Source: Mumia sp. zg.B17 (GTDB lineage Bacteria > Actinomycetota > Actinomycetes > Propionibacteriales > Nocardioidaceae). Taken from it: a stretch of DNA of 64,000 nt. The position numbers and the translations under genes are program-made. This document shows positions 44,148-52,498 of the stretch, in pieces; position 1 is the first letter of the stretch, and each line of letters begins with the position of its first letter. Under the pieces are notes generated by a model. It was not told where the DNA came from. It ran no database searches and saw only the letters and a list, made by a program, of their open reading frames with translations. The DNA lies in the NCBI RefSeq assembly GCF_019550915.1, contig NZ_JAHWCI010000008.1:558001-622000 (forward strand). Direction: 5' to 3'.

Positions 44148-45386
44148 ATGGAGGTCTCAGATCGCGGGTGGCCGTCGGTTTCTCTCGAACGGCGACGGTG
44201 GCGAACAAATCCCGATCTTCGCAGCACCGACGGCCGCCGTCCCAGCCGAGCGGATCGGATGCTCGATCACGTCGAGACCGAGATTCCAGCACGGATCGGC
44301 GCGCTGTCCCCACCGCTCACGGCGGACACGGCCGCCCTGTGCGAGGCCGCTGGCCAAGGAGTCGTGTCACTCGACGCTGGCCCGGGCCGTTACCTCTCGT
44401 CCCTCGCGGAGTTCCTCACGCGGACGGAGTCGGTGGCCTCGTCGCGGATCGAGCGTGTGTACGCCGACCTCGACGATCTCGCGCGCGCCAGCCTCGGCGA
44501 GGAGTCGACGAGGAGCGCGACGAGTACGCTCGCCGCCACCCTGGCGCTGCGTGAGCTCACGGAGTCGTGCGATGACGGCGCCCCGCTGTCCGAAGGTGCG
44601 ATCCTGTCCGCGCATGCGGCGCTGCTTGCCGATGATCTCCTCGAACACCGCGCGGCCGGAAGCTATCGTACGCAGCAGAACTGGATCGGCGGCAGCGACT
44701 TCACCCCCCGCAACGCTGCGCACGTTCCGCCCCCTCCGGAGGTTGTCCAGGACCTGATGTCCGACCTGGTCGACTTCGCCAACCGCGACGACCTCAGCCC
44801 CGTCGCCCAGGCCGCGGTCACGCATGGACAGTTCGAGGCGATCCATCCGTTCAACGACGGCAACGGCCGAATCGGCCGCGGTCTCATCAGCGCCGTGTTC
44901 CGCCGTCGCGGGACGACGCGTCGCACGGTCGTGCCGATCGCCGCGGTGATGCTCGCGGACGTGGACACGTACTTCGACAGGTTGGCGGACTATCGCGCGG
45001 GTGACGTGGAACCGCTCGTCCGGTACGTCGCCTCGGCTGCCATGACGGCAACCGAGGCCGCGGAAGCATCCGCAGAGCGGTTGGCGGCACTGCCCTCTCT
45101 CTGGGAGGAGCGCGTCGGAACCCGACGCGGCTCCGCCGCACAGACACTCGTCGGAACGCTGCTCGAGCATCCGATCGTCGACATCGCAGCCGTCGAGGCG
45201 ATCACGGGGGCGTCACGTGCGAGGTCGTACGACGCGATCGACGCCGTGGAGGACGCAGGCATCCTGCACGAGATCACCGGCCGGTCCCGCAACCGGATCT
45301 GGGTCGCTGCCGATGTGATGGACGAGATCGCTGCCCTCGAGGAACGGATCGGGGCTCGCACGCGGCCGTCGGCGCGCTGGCGTTGA
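44148..45386 (+). CDS. Fic family protein with C-terminal winged helix
   Basis: A 412-aa Fic enzyme that probably transfers AMP to a protein target. The active site HPFNDGNGRIGR (233-244) is intact with catalytic His. An N-terminal SSRIER (98-103) fits the inhibitory (S/T)xxxE motif, though R replaces the usual G/N, so autoinhibition may be altered. Residues about 340-400 form a winged helix (VEAITGASRARSYDAIDAVEDAGILHEITG), suggesting self-regulation at the palindromic promoter. Flanked by 46-bp repeats; likely acquired. Confidence 0.92.
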   Translation: MEVSDRGWPSVSLERRRWRTNPDLRSTDGRRPSRADRMLDHVETEIPARIGALSPPLTADTAALCEAAGQGVVSLDAGPGRYLSSLAEFLTRTESVASSRIERVYADLDDLARASLGEESTRSATSTLAATLALRELTESCDDGAPLSEGAILSAHAALLADDLLEHRAAGSYRTQQNWIGGSDFTPRNAAHVPPPPEVVQDLMSDLVDFANRDDLSPVAQAAVTHGQFEAIHPFNDGNGRIGRGLISAVFRRRGTTRRTVVPIAAVMLADVDTYFDRLADYRAGDVEPLVRYVASAAMTATEAAEASAERLAALPSLWEERVGTRRGSAAQTLVGTLLEHPIVDIAAVEAITGASRARSYDAIDAVEDAGILHEITGRSRNRIWVAADVMDEIAALEERIGARTRPSARWR

Positions 45387-45474
45387 ACCGAGGACCTACG
45401 GTTCCGCGGGTACTGCGCACGAGGGGTGCACCGTCGCCGTCCGTGTCGAGACCGGTCCTGTCCTCGATCACGCG

Positions 45475-45734
45475 TGGGTGCCGAAGCCGCGGCGCCAGTA
45501 GGTGAGCGAGCGGGTGCGTCGTGCCGGTCTCGGCCACAGAGACGTGCCCCAGGGACGAGGACGTTGCCGCCCAGGCGCGATCCCAGCCGTACGCGGGTCA
45601 GCAGCGACGAACGCGCGTCGAGTGAGACAGCATCATCGGCGGCTCCATCGACAACGACATGAACGCGCTGACGGTCGTGCCGTGGGGGACGCCGTCCTCG
45701 AGCACCGTCACGACGGACACCGCGGCCGCGACGT
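45475..45734 (-). pseudogene. mosaic, internally deleted copy of the flavin reductase gene
   Basis: The stretch 45575-45734 matches 47429-47589 of the intact flavin reductase gene with a single 1-base deletion (near 45630) and no other difference I could find. The part 45475-45567 matches the gene's 3' region (from about 47159) at only about 80%. The middle about 175 bp are absent. The deletion and frameshift rule out function. The near-identical block ends exactly where repeat copy 2 begins, sharing ACGT. Confidence 0.88.
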
Positions 45735-45776
45735 ATCTCGGCAGAGGATGCATCTCGAACGTGGAGGTGCTCGATC
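45731..45776. repeat. 46-bp direct repeat, copy 2
   Basis: Same sequence as 44023-44068 except one C to T change. It is fused directly to the truncated flavin reductase fragment through a 4-bp ACGT overlap, so one of the two was joined here by recombination. Its partner lies 1,708 bp to the left, on the other side of the Fic gene. Confidence 0.88.
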
Positions 45777-46256
45777 GAGGACGCTCCGGGCAGTCCTGTC
45801 CGCACAACTGGGCGTGACGGGGTGGTGGCCGCTGCGCCGCGATGCCGGTGATCGTGACGCGGATCTCAGGTCAGGCAGGAGTGCGGGCATGCACTCTCGC
45901 TAAAATCGAATGCGTACAAAGAGGACATACGGCCGGCGACTTCGACCCGTTTGGCTGGAGATCGCCGCGCCCGAACTCCACCGACCTCGGGAGGTCTCCA
46001 TCGGGTACAACAGCCGAATCTCGGACCGGTCGTCCGGATCCGCTCACCTGTCCAGACTCCGCCTCGCGGAGCGCCCCGCAGACCTTGCCGACCTCGCTCG
46101 TGGTCGCGACACCACCGTCTGTCTCACCCTGTGCTTCTGACACGGGAGCGACCACGAGACTCTCCACCCCATCGCGCTGACGCCCCGCGCGGGCACCTGC
46201 TCGTCTCCCGATGTCCGACGGGCACAAGGCCCACCGGCTGATCAAGGAAGGATCAC
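45777..46256. other. 480-bp gap without a convincing gene; leader of the collagen-like gene
   Basis: A TAAAAT -10-like element is at 45901-45906, the best promoter candidate for the gene at 46257. A 76-codon ORF (45910-46140) has no recognisable domain and poor coding character. A 10-bp inverted repeat TCGTGGTCGC/GCGACCACGA (46098-46107, 46148-46157) could fold the 5' leader. AAGGAAGG lies 5-12 bp before ATG 46257. Confidence 0.5.
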
Positions 46257-47060
46257 ATGTCGAAGCTGAAGCAGCACTCCAAGGCCATCGCCATCGGCGC
46301 GGCCTCCGTCCTCGCCATCGGTGCCCTGTCCTCGGGGAGTGCCGTCGCAGCGGCCAAGATCGGCGCCAACGACATCCGTTCCGACGCCGTCCGCTCCAAG
46401 CACATCAAGACCGGGCACGTCAAGTCCAGCGAGATCAACGACGGAACCATCCGGAAGCGCGACCTCGCGCCGGGGGTTCAGGACAAGCTCGACCGGACCG
46501 GCAAGCCCGGCGCCCGGGGCGCCAAGGGCGAGAAGGGCGATCCCGGCGCCCAAGGGCCCCAGGGCGCTGAGGGCGCCAAGGGCGAGAAGGGCGATCCCGG
46601 CGCCCGGGGGCCCCAGGGCGAGAAGGGTGAGAAGGGCGACCCGGCGACCGATGTCAAGGGCGGTTTCGCCGGGAAGATCGAGGACGGCGCCGTGATCAAG
46701 AACATCGGCGGCAAGTTCAGCGAGGGAAAGACCCAGGTCGGCAACAGCATGACGCTCGAACCCGGGACGTACCTGATCAACGGGTACGCGGGCTTCGACC
46801 GGATCGACGACAAGAAGGCCTCGAGCCCCGTCCTCCAGCTCGCGATCCGTTCGGAGTCGGGACAGGAGATGGGAACCGCGTTCACCGGTGAGTTCCCGAC
46901 CGGCAACATCGAGCAGAGCACCTCGGTGACCCGTGTCGTCACCATCGACGAGACGACCAAGGTGAACGCCTTCGTGTTCGGCTACAACGCCGACGGCAGC
47001 TCGACGGGCAGCGGCAACTACGTCGCCGGCGTCTCGGTCACCGCGGTCCGCGTGGGCTGA
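46257..47060 (+). CDS. secreted collagen-like (Gly-X-Y) repeat protein
   Basis: A 267-aa protein with a signal-like N-terminus (to about residue 32). Residues 35-75 hold a spaced motif (NDIRSDAVRSKHIKTGHVKSSEINDGTIRKRDL) found in phage-tail-like and actinobacterial surface proteins. Residues 82-129 are 16 uninterrupted Gly-X-Y triplets rich in GEKGDP, able to form a collagen triple helix. The C-terminal 135 residues form a beta-rich, probably trimeric globular head. A strong terminator follows. Likely a surface or secreted stalk protein. Confidence 0.88.
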   Translation: MSKLKQHSKAIAIGAASVLAIGALSSGSAVAAAKIGANDIRSDAVRSKHIKTGHVKSSEINDGTIRKRDLAPGVQDKLDRTGKPGARGAKGEKGDPGAQGPQGAEGAKGEKGDPGARGPQGEKGEKGDPATDVKGGFAGKIEDGAVIKNIGGKFSEGKTQVGNSMTLEPGTYLINGYAGFDRIDDKKASSPVLQLAIRSESGQEMGTAFTGEFPTGNIEQSTSVTRVVTIDETTKVNAFVFGYNADGSSTGSGNYVAGVSVTAVRVG

Positions 47061-47079
47061 CGACGACATCGCGCAAGGG

Positions 47080-47112
47080 ACCTCGCCGAATCTCGTGGTG
47101 ATTCGGCGAGGT
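47080..47112 (+). terminator. intrinsic terminator of the collagen-like gene
   Basis: ACCTCGCCGAATC (47080-47092) pairs perfectly with GATTCGGCGAGGT (47100-47112) around a 7-nt loop, followed by TCTTTCG. It lies 20 bp past the stop. It also faces the convergent flavin reductase gene, which ends at 47156. Confidence 0.85.
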
Positions 47113-47155
47113 TCTTTCGTCGCACGGCTCGGCGCGCGCCCAGCGAGTCGGCAGG

Positions 47156-47662
47156 TCAGGAGTGCGTGCCGAACGCTCGGCGCCAGTAGGTGAGCGGGCG
47201 GGGGTGCGCCGTGCCGGTCTCGGCCGCGCGGACGTGCCCGAGGACGAGCACGTGGTCGCCCGCCGGGACGAGCCGGTCCACGTCGAGGGCGACCCACGCG
47301 TGGCGTTCGCGCAGGGCCGGCGCGCCGTCCTCGACCTGCCAGGCGAGCTCGGCGAACCGGTCGCCGCCCTTGGTCGCGAAGCGCGTCGCGACCGGGCTCT
47401 GACCGTCGGCGAGAACGTTGACACCCACGCGCGATCCCAGCCGTACGCGGGTCAGCAGCGACGAACGCGCGTCGAGTGAGACCAGCATCATCGGCGGCTC
47501 CATCGACAACGACATGAACGCGCTGACGGTCGTGCCGTGGGGGACGCCGTCCTCGAGCACCGTCACGACGGACACCGCGGCCGCGACGTGGGACATCGCG
47601 GCGCGGAAGGCGTGCTGGACGTCATCGAGGGCTGATGCCGCGAGATGGTCCGCTGGTGCCAT
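47156..47662 (-). CDS. flavin reductase family protein
   Basis: A 168-aa FMN-binding reductase (HpaC/SsuE-type split barrel): HVAAAVSVVTVLEDGVPHGTTVSAFMSLSMEPPMMLVSL and the C-terminal HPRPLTYWRRAF. It would supply reduced flavin to the adjacent SsuD-like monooxygenase, whose stop is 2 bp from this ATG. A damaged duplicate lies at 45475-45734. Confidence 0.92.
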   Translation of the reverse strand: MAPADHLAASALDDVQHAFRAAMSHVAAAVSVVTVLEDGVPHGTTVSAFMSLSMEPPMMLVSLDARSSLLTRVRLGSRVGVNVLADGQSPVATRFATKGGDRFAELAWQVEDGAPALRERHAWVALDVDRLVPAGDHVLVLGHVRAAETGTAHPRPLTYWRRAFGTHS

Positions 47663-47664
47663 CG

Positions 47665-48786
47665 TCACGCCAGCAGTCCCCGCTGACGCAGGATCGGCGT
47701 CACGCCCTCGGCGAACCAGTACGCCTCCTCGACGTGCGGGTAGCCCGACAGCACGAACTCGTCGATCCCCAGGGCGGCGTACTCCCCGATCAGGTCGGCG
47801 ACCTCCTCGTGGCTGCCGACGAGTGCCGTGCCCGCGCCGGACCGGACGAGCCCGACGCCGGACCACAGGCCGGGATAGACCTCGAGGCTGCGGGCGTCGC
47901 GCGGCGCAGAGCCGCCGTGGAGCTCGCGCATCCGCTTCTGCCCTTCGGACTCGCTCGAGGCCAGGACCGCCTGTGCCTTCGCGACGTCTGCCGGGTCGAG
48001 ATCGGCGAGCAGCCGGTCGGCGACCTCCCACGCGTCCTCGGTGCGGTCGCGGGAGATGGTGTGCAGACGGATACCGAACCGGACGTCGCGCCCCTCCTCC
48101 TCCGCGAGCTTGCGGATCCACGCGATCTTGTCGGCGACCTGCGCCGGCGGCTCACCCCACGTCAGATACACGTCGACCTGCCGTGCCGTCACGGGACCGG
48201 CCGCCGCGGAGGAGCCCCCGAGGTAGATCGGCGGGACGGTCGCCGGCTTGCGGGTCCGGGCGTCGGTCACGTCGTAGTACGCGCCCTGCCGGTCGTACCC
48301 GTCGCCGGTGAACGCGCCGCGGAAGATCTCGAGGAACTCCTCAGCGCGGGCATAGCGGTCGTCCTTGGTCACGTGGTCACCGAAGCGCCGCTGCTCCGAG
48401 GGATCGCCGCCGACCACGACGTTGATCGCCAGGCGGTCGCCGGAGACGCGCTGGAACGTCGAGGCCATCTGCGCCAGCAGGGTCGGGCTGACCAGCCCTG
48501 GCCGCGCGGCGATGAGGAACTTCAGCCGGGTGGTCTGCGACAGCAGCGCGGACGCGATCACCCAGGCGTCCTCGCACGGGGTGCCGGTCGGGGTCAGCAC
48601 CGACTCGAAGCCGAGGCGCTCCGCAGTCCGCGCGACGTCGACGAGGTAGTCGAGGTCCGGCTCCCGGTATCGACCGGCCGTGTGGGCGGCGCCGCCGGCC
48701 CGGGCGAGCTCGGTGGGGACGCTGTGCCCGCCCCCGACGAGGCTTCGGCTGTCGCCGGTCGTGGGCAGGAACCAGTGGATCTTCAT
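47665..48786 (-). CDS. LLM-class alkanesulfonate monooxygenase (SsuD-like)
   Basis: A 373-aa FMNH2-dependent monooxygenase that releases sulfite from alkanesulfonates. It begins MKIHWFLPTTGDSR, then RYREPDLDYLVDVARTAERLGFESVLTPTG, and has NVVVGGDPSEQRRFGD and the Arg/Tyr-rich active-site region typical of SsuD. ATG 48786. Divergent from an ABC transporter of the nitrate/sulfonate/taurine class, which makes the sulfonate role likely. Regulation by sulfur supply is expected, but no clear operator is visible. Confidence 0.9.
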   Translation of the reverse strand: MKIHWFLPTTGDSRSLVGGGHSVPTELARAGGAAHTAGRYREPDLDYLVDVARTAERLGFESVLTPTGTPCEDAWVIASALLSQTTRLKFLIAARPGLVSPTLLAQMASTFQRVSGDRLAINVVVGGDPSEQRRFGDHVTKDDRYARAEEFLEIFRGAFTGDGYDRQGAYYDVTDARTRKPATVPPIYLGGSSAAAGPVTARQVDVYLTWGEPPAQVADKIAWIRKLAEEEGRDVRFGIRLHTISRDRTEDAWEVADRLLADLDPADVAKAQAVLASSESEGQKRMRELHGGSAPRDARSLEVYPGLWSGVGLVRSGAGTALVGSHEEVADLIGEYAALGIDEFVLSGYPHVEEAYWFAEGVTPILRQRGLLA

Positions 48787-48941
48787 GCGACTCCTCGGTG
48801 ACGGCGGCAGACCGAGCCAACCCTCCCTCGTAGACGCTCTCCGGGCACGGGTATCGCTCACCCCGGGTGAAACGAGACCGGTTCGAGCCGCCCGGCGAGA
48901 ATCGGGCCGAGGCGGCGGCGGGGCGCCGTACGGTCCCGATC

Positions 48942-49760
48942 ATGCTCCGACGACCGCACCGCCTCGGCTGGCTCCCGCCGCTGGCGACCGCTGCCGCCGT
49001 ACTGCTCACCTGGTCGCTGGTGGCGGCCTCCGGCTGGGTCCAGCCGGCGTACCTCGCTCCGAGCCCTCTCGAGGTGTGGGATGCGTTCGTCCGGGCCAAC
49101 ACCTACCACCCGATCGGTGGCGGCATCGACCGCGTGGTCCGCGGGGAGGAGAACTACTTCCTCTGGGAGCACCTCGTCGTCAGCCTGCGCCGCATCGGTA
49201 TCGGTCTGGCCCTCGCGGTGGTGGTCGGCGTCCCGCTCGGCCTGGTGATGGGCACCGTCCCGTCCGTACGGCGGGTCGCCGGGCCCTATCTCGACGTCCT
49301 GCGGTCGATCCCGCCGCTGGCCTACATGGGCTTCCTCGTCGCGTGGTTCGGCATCTACGACACGTCCAAGATCTGGTTGCTGTTCCTCGCTGCGTTCCCG
49401 CCGATCGCCCTGGCGACGATCAACGGGGTCCGCGGCGTGCGCGAGGACCAGGTCAACGCCGTCCTCTCGCTCGGCGCCTCCCGGCGTCAGGCCGTCACCT
49501 CCGTCGTCCTGCCCGCGACGCTGCCCGACATCCTCAGCGGTCTGCGGGTCGCCGTCGGGTTCGCGTGGACCACCGTCGTGGCCGCGGAGCTGGTCAACGG
49601 CCTGCCCGGCATCGGCGGGCTCGCCTATCTCTCGGGCACGCAGAACAAGATCGCGCTGTCGGTGGCCTGCATCCTCGTCATCGGTCTCACCGCCATCGCG
49701 CTCGACGCCGTCATCCGTCTCATCGAACGAACGCTCGTCCCCTGGCGAGGAAAGGCCTGA
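48942..49760 (+). CDS. ABC transporter permease (sulfonate/nitrate/taurine class, SsuC-like)
   Basis: A 272-aa inner-membrane permease with six TM helices. The cytoplasmic EAA loop is NAVLSLGASRRQAVTSVVLPATLPDILSGLR. ATG 48942 follows TACGGT by 8 bp and gives a normal N-terminus; GTG 48867 is an upstream alternative. First of three transporter genes, spaced 1 bp from the binding protein. Divergent from the SsuD-like gene. Confidence 0.92.
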   Translation: MLRRPHRLGWLPPLATAAAVLLTWSLVAASGWVQPAYLAPSPLEVWDAFVRANTYHPIGGGIDRVVRGEENYFLWEHLVVSLRRIGIGLALAVVVGVPLGLVMGTVPSVRRVAGPYLDVLRSIPPLAYMGFLVAWFGIYDTSKIWLLFLAAFPPIALATINGVRGVREDQVNAVLSLGASRRQAVTSVVLPATLPDILSGLRVAVGFAWTTVVAAELVNGLPGIGGLAYLSGTQNKIALSVACILVIGLTAIALDAVIRLIERTLVPWRGKA

Positions 49761-49761
49761 C

Positions 49762-50853
49762 ATGAAGCCCGAACCGATCAAGAACGTCCGCTCCAAGGCT
49801 GTTGCGGCCGCCACCCTGTCCGCGCTCGCGCTCCTGACCTCCGGCTGCGTCGGGGGTGACGAGAAGGCCGCGGCGGGGGGAGGCTCGGGTTGCCCGTGGG
49901 ACGCCGACGAGTCGATCACCTCGACCGTACGGATCGGCTACCAGAAGATCCCGAACGGCGATGTCGTCGTGAAGGACCAGAAGATCCTCGAGAGCTGCGC
50001 GCCCAACGCCACGATCAGCTGGAGCAGCTTCGCCTCCGGCGGCGACGTCGTCCAGGCCTTCGGCGGCAAGAGCCTCGACCTCGGCCTCATGGGGTCGTCC
50101 CCGGCCACCAAGGCCCTGTCGGCGCCGCTGAACCTGCCGGTGTCGGTCGTCTGGATCCACGACGTCATCGGTGCGGCCGAGTCGCTCGTGGTCCGTGACG
50201 GTGCCGCGACCGACATCACCGGCCTGAAGGGCAAGACGATCGCGACGCCGTTCGGCTCGACCGCGCACTTCTCGCTGCTCCAGGCGATCAGCGACGCGGG
50301 GCAGAAGGCGACCGACTACACGCTCGTGAACGCCGACCCCGAGCAGATCGCGCCGGCCTGGTCGCGCGGTGACGTCGACGCCTCCTGGGTGTGGGACCCG
50401 ACCCTGAGCGAGCTCAAGAAGGACAAGGGCACGGTCATCCTCACCAGCGAGGACACCGCGAAGGCGGGCAAGCCGACGTACGACGTGGGTGTCGCGGCCG
50501 ACGACTTCATCGCCGAGAACGCCGACTTCCTCGCCCTGTGGGCCAAGGCTCAGGACTACGCGGTCGCACAGATCGCCGACGACCCGGACAAGGCGGCCGA
50601 GAGCGTGGCGGTCGAGGTCGGGGTGACGACCGACGAGGCCAGGGCGCAGTTCGACGGGTTCGTCTACCTGTCCGCCGCGGAGCAGGCCACGCCGGACTAC
50701 CTCGCTGGCAAGCTCGGCGCCGACCTCTTCGCGACCGCGCAGTTCCTGCACAGCCAGGACGGCATCGCGGCCGTCGGCCCGGAGTCCGCGTACGCCGATG
50801 GCGTGGACGCGAGCGCGGCGGAGGCGGCGGCGAAGGCGAGCTCGGCGAAGTGA
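49762..50853 (+). CDS. ABC transporter substrate-binding lipoprotein (SsuA/TauA-like)
   Basis: A 363-aa lipoprotein; the signal ends with LLTSGC (lipid-anchored Cys at about residue 29). The mature domain is NMT1/SsuA-like: RIGYQKIPNGDVVVKDQKILE, VVQAFGGKSLDLGLMGSSPATKAL, then DVDASWVWDPTL. It captures a sulfonate-type substrate; exact ligand unknown. Overlaps the ATPase start (GTGA). Confidence 0.92.
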   Translation: MKPEPIKNVRSKAVAAATLSALALLTSGCVGGDEKAAAGGGSGCPWDADESITSTVRIGYQKIPNGDVVVKDQKILESCAPNATISWSSFASGGDVVQAFGGKSLDLGLMGSSPATKALSAPLNLPVSVVWIHDVIGAAESLVVRDGAATDITGLKGKTIATPFGSTAHFSLLQAISDAGQKATDYTLVNADPEQIAPAWSRGDVDASWVWDPTLSELKKDKGTVILTSEDTAKAGKPTYDVGVAADDFIAENADFLALWAKAQDYAVAQIADDPDKAAESVAVEVGVTTDEARAQFDGFVYLSAAEQATPDYLAGKLGADLFATAQFLHSQDGIAAVGPESAYADGVDASAAEAAAKASSAK

Positions 50854-51638
50854 CCGTCCAGTCGGTCCGGACGCACGCCGACGCGATCCGCGTCACCGAG
50901 GTCGAGCACGTCTTCGCCTCCCGCGCCACGGAGGTGCCGGCGCTGGACCGGATCGATCTCACGATCGAGCCCGGCGAGCTGGTCACGCTCGCCGGGCCGT
51001 CGGGGTGCGGGAAGACCACGCTGCTGCGTCTGGTCGCCGGATTCATGGCGCCGTCGTCGGGTCGCATCGCGGTCGGCGAGCGCGAGGTGCGGGGTCCTGG
51101 GGCCGAGCGGGGCGTCGTCTTCCAGCAGCCGACGCTCTATCCGTGGCTCGACGTCCGCGGCAACGTCGTGCTGGGGCCCCGACTGCGCGGGGTCGCGAAG
51201 GGCGAGCGGCGGGCGCGCGCTGACACGTACCTCGCGATGGTCGGGCTCACCGACGTCGCCGAGCGACGGCCGTACGAGCTGTCGGGCGGGATGCAGCAGC
51301 GCGTCCAGATCGCCCGCGTCCTCGCGAACGATCCCGACATCGTCCTCATGGACGAGCCGTTCGGTGCCCTGGACGCCCTGACTCGTGAGCGGTTGCAGGG
51401 CGAGCTCCTGACCCTGTGGCGCGCGACCGGCAAGACCGTCCTGTTCATCACCCACAGCGTCGACGAGGCGGTGTTGCTCGGCTCGCGGGTCCTGGTGATG
51501 AGCCCGCGACCGGGGCGGATCGTGCTGGACGAGACGGCGCCGTTCGCCAGGGCGTCGGCAGACGTCGACCCCGCCGAGCTACGAGCATCGCCGGAGTTCG
51601 CTGCGATGACCCGCCGCGTGCGGGAGGCGATCGCGTGA
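50850..51638 (+). CDS. ABC transporter ATP-binding protein (SsuB/TauB-like)
   Basis: A 262-aa ATPase. Walker A GPSGCGKTT, Q-loop VVFQQPTLYPWL, signature LSGGMQQRVQIAR, Walker B IVLMDEP and H-loop ITHSVDEA are complete; YPWLDVRGNV is typical of the SsuB/TauB class. GTG 50850 overlaps the preceding stop, so the binding protein and ATPase are coupled. Confidence 0.95.
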   Translation: MTVQSVRTHADAIRVTEVEHVFASRATEVPALDRIDLTIEPGELVTLAGPSGCGKTTLLRLVAGFMAPSSGRIAVGEREVRGPGAERGVVFQQPTLYPWLDVRGNVVLGPRLRGVAKGERRARADTYLAMVGLTDVAERRPYELSGGMQQRVQIARVLANDPDIVLMDEPFGALDALTRERLQGELLTLWRATGKTVLFITHSVDEAVLLGSRVLVMSPRPGRIVLDETAPFARASADVDPAELRASPEFAAMTRRVREAIA

Positions 51639-51715
51639 CGGTGCGATGACTTCTCCGGGCACGCAAGGTCTGACCGGATGAGCACGCGCTGACCTTCCCC
51701 ACAAGGAGAACGACC

Positions 51716-52009
51716 ATGTCCTTCCAGGCCTACCTCGACGCGATCGAGAAGAAGACCGGCAAGACTCCCCGCGAGCTGGTCGAGGAGGCGCGCGGACGCG
51801 GCTTCGCGGAGCCGGGTGCGAAGGCGGGGCAGGTCGCCGCGTGGCTCGACGAGGAGTACGGCGTGGGGCGCGGTCATGCGATGGCGCTGTGGCACGTCAT
51901 CCGCAACGGCCCCCAGATCAGCTCCAAGCACGTCGGGACGGAGGGTTCGCACAGCGACCCCTCCGACACGCTCTGGTTGGACGGCGCGGCGACCAAGCCC
52001 GCCGGGTGA
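51716..52009 (+). CDS. DUF4287 domain-containing protein
   Basis: A 97-aa protein with the DUF4287 core SFQAYLDAIEKKTGKTPRELVEEA and EYGVGRGHAMALWHVI. AAGGAG is at 51703-51708, 8 bp before ATG. Its fold is helical; function unknown. The end is Pro/Gly-rich and acidic. Stands alone after the sulfonate transporter genes. Confidence 0.85.
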   Translation: MSFQAYLDAIEKKTGKTPRELVEEARGRGFAEPGAKAGQVAAWLDEEYGVGRGHAMALWHVIRNGPQISSKHVGTEGSHSDPSDTLWLDGAATKPAG

Positions 52010-52047
52010 GGTAGCACCCGCGGACGGTCCCGGGGCACGATCGAGGC

Positions 52048-52452
52048 ATGCGAAGCGACACGATCGAGATCCGGACCGGCAACCGCCCGGTCGTCCACGA
52101 CCTCACCCGCGACTGCGAGCGGTTCGTCGCCGACGAGGGCGACGGACTGCTCAACGTGTACGTCCCCCATGCCACCGCGGGCATCACAGTCATCGAGACG
52201 GGCGCCGGGTCCGACGACGACCTGCTGAACTCCCTCGACGACCTCCTGCCTCGCGACGACCGGTGGCAGCACCGGCACGGCGCCCCCGGCCACGGACGCG
52301 ACCACGTCCTGCCGGCGTTCATCGGGCCCTCGGTCACCGTGCCGGTCCTCGCCGGGGCGATCGCTCTCGGGACCTGGCAGAGCGTCGTCCTGGTGGACAC
52401 CAACGTCGACAACCCTGTCCGCCAGGTACGGCTCAGCTTTCTCGCAGGGTGA
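52048..52452 (+). CDS. YjbQ family protein (UPF0047)
   Basis: A 134-aa protein of the YjbQ family, whose members have weak thiamin phosphate synthase activity. Conserved motifs are PHATAGITVIETG, LLPRDDRWQHRHGAPGHGRDHVLPAFIGPS (His cluster) and LGTWQSVVLVDTN. The His cluster probably binds a metal. Biological role uncertain. Confidence 0.9.
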   Translation: MRSDTIEIRTGNRPVVHDLTRDCERFVADEGDGLLNVYVPHATAGITVIETGAGSDDDLLNSLDDLLPRDDRWQHRHGAPGHGRDHVLPAFIGPSVTVPVLAGAIALGTWQSVVLVDTNVDNPVRQVRLSFLAG

Positions 52453-52498
52453 GGGGCAAGGTCGAACACTTCCCTTCACGATCGCGTAGACTTGTGTT

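Noticed and set aside
44023-45776. Insertion sequence around Fic
   Set aside because: The bounding repeats are direct, not inverted, and there is no transposase ORF; described as repeats only.
45910-46140. 76-codon ORF after a TAAAAT element
   Set aside because: The -10 makes translation imaginable, but there is no ribosome site, no recognisable domain and poor codon bias; kept as leader sequence.
46098-46157. Riboswitch in the collagen-like gene leader
   Set aside because: A single 10-bp inverted repeat with a 40-nt loop; no known aptamer pattern.
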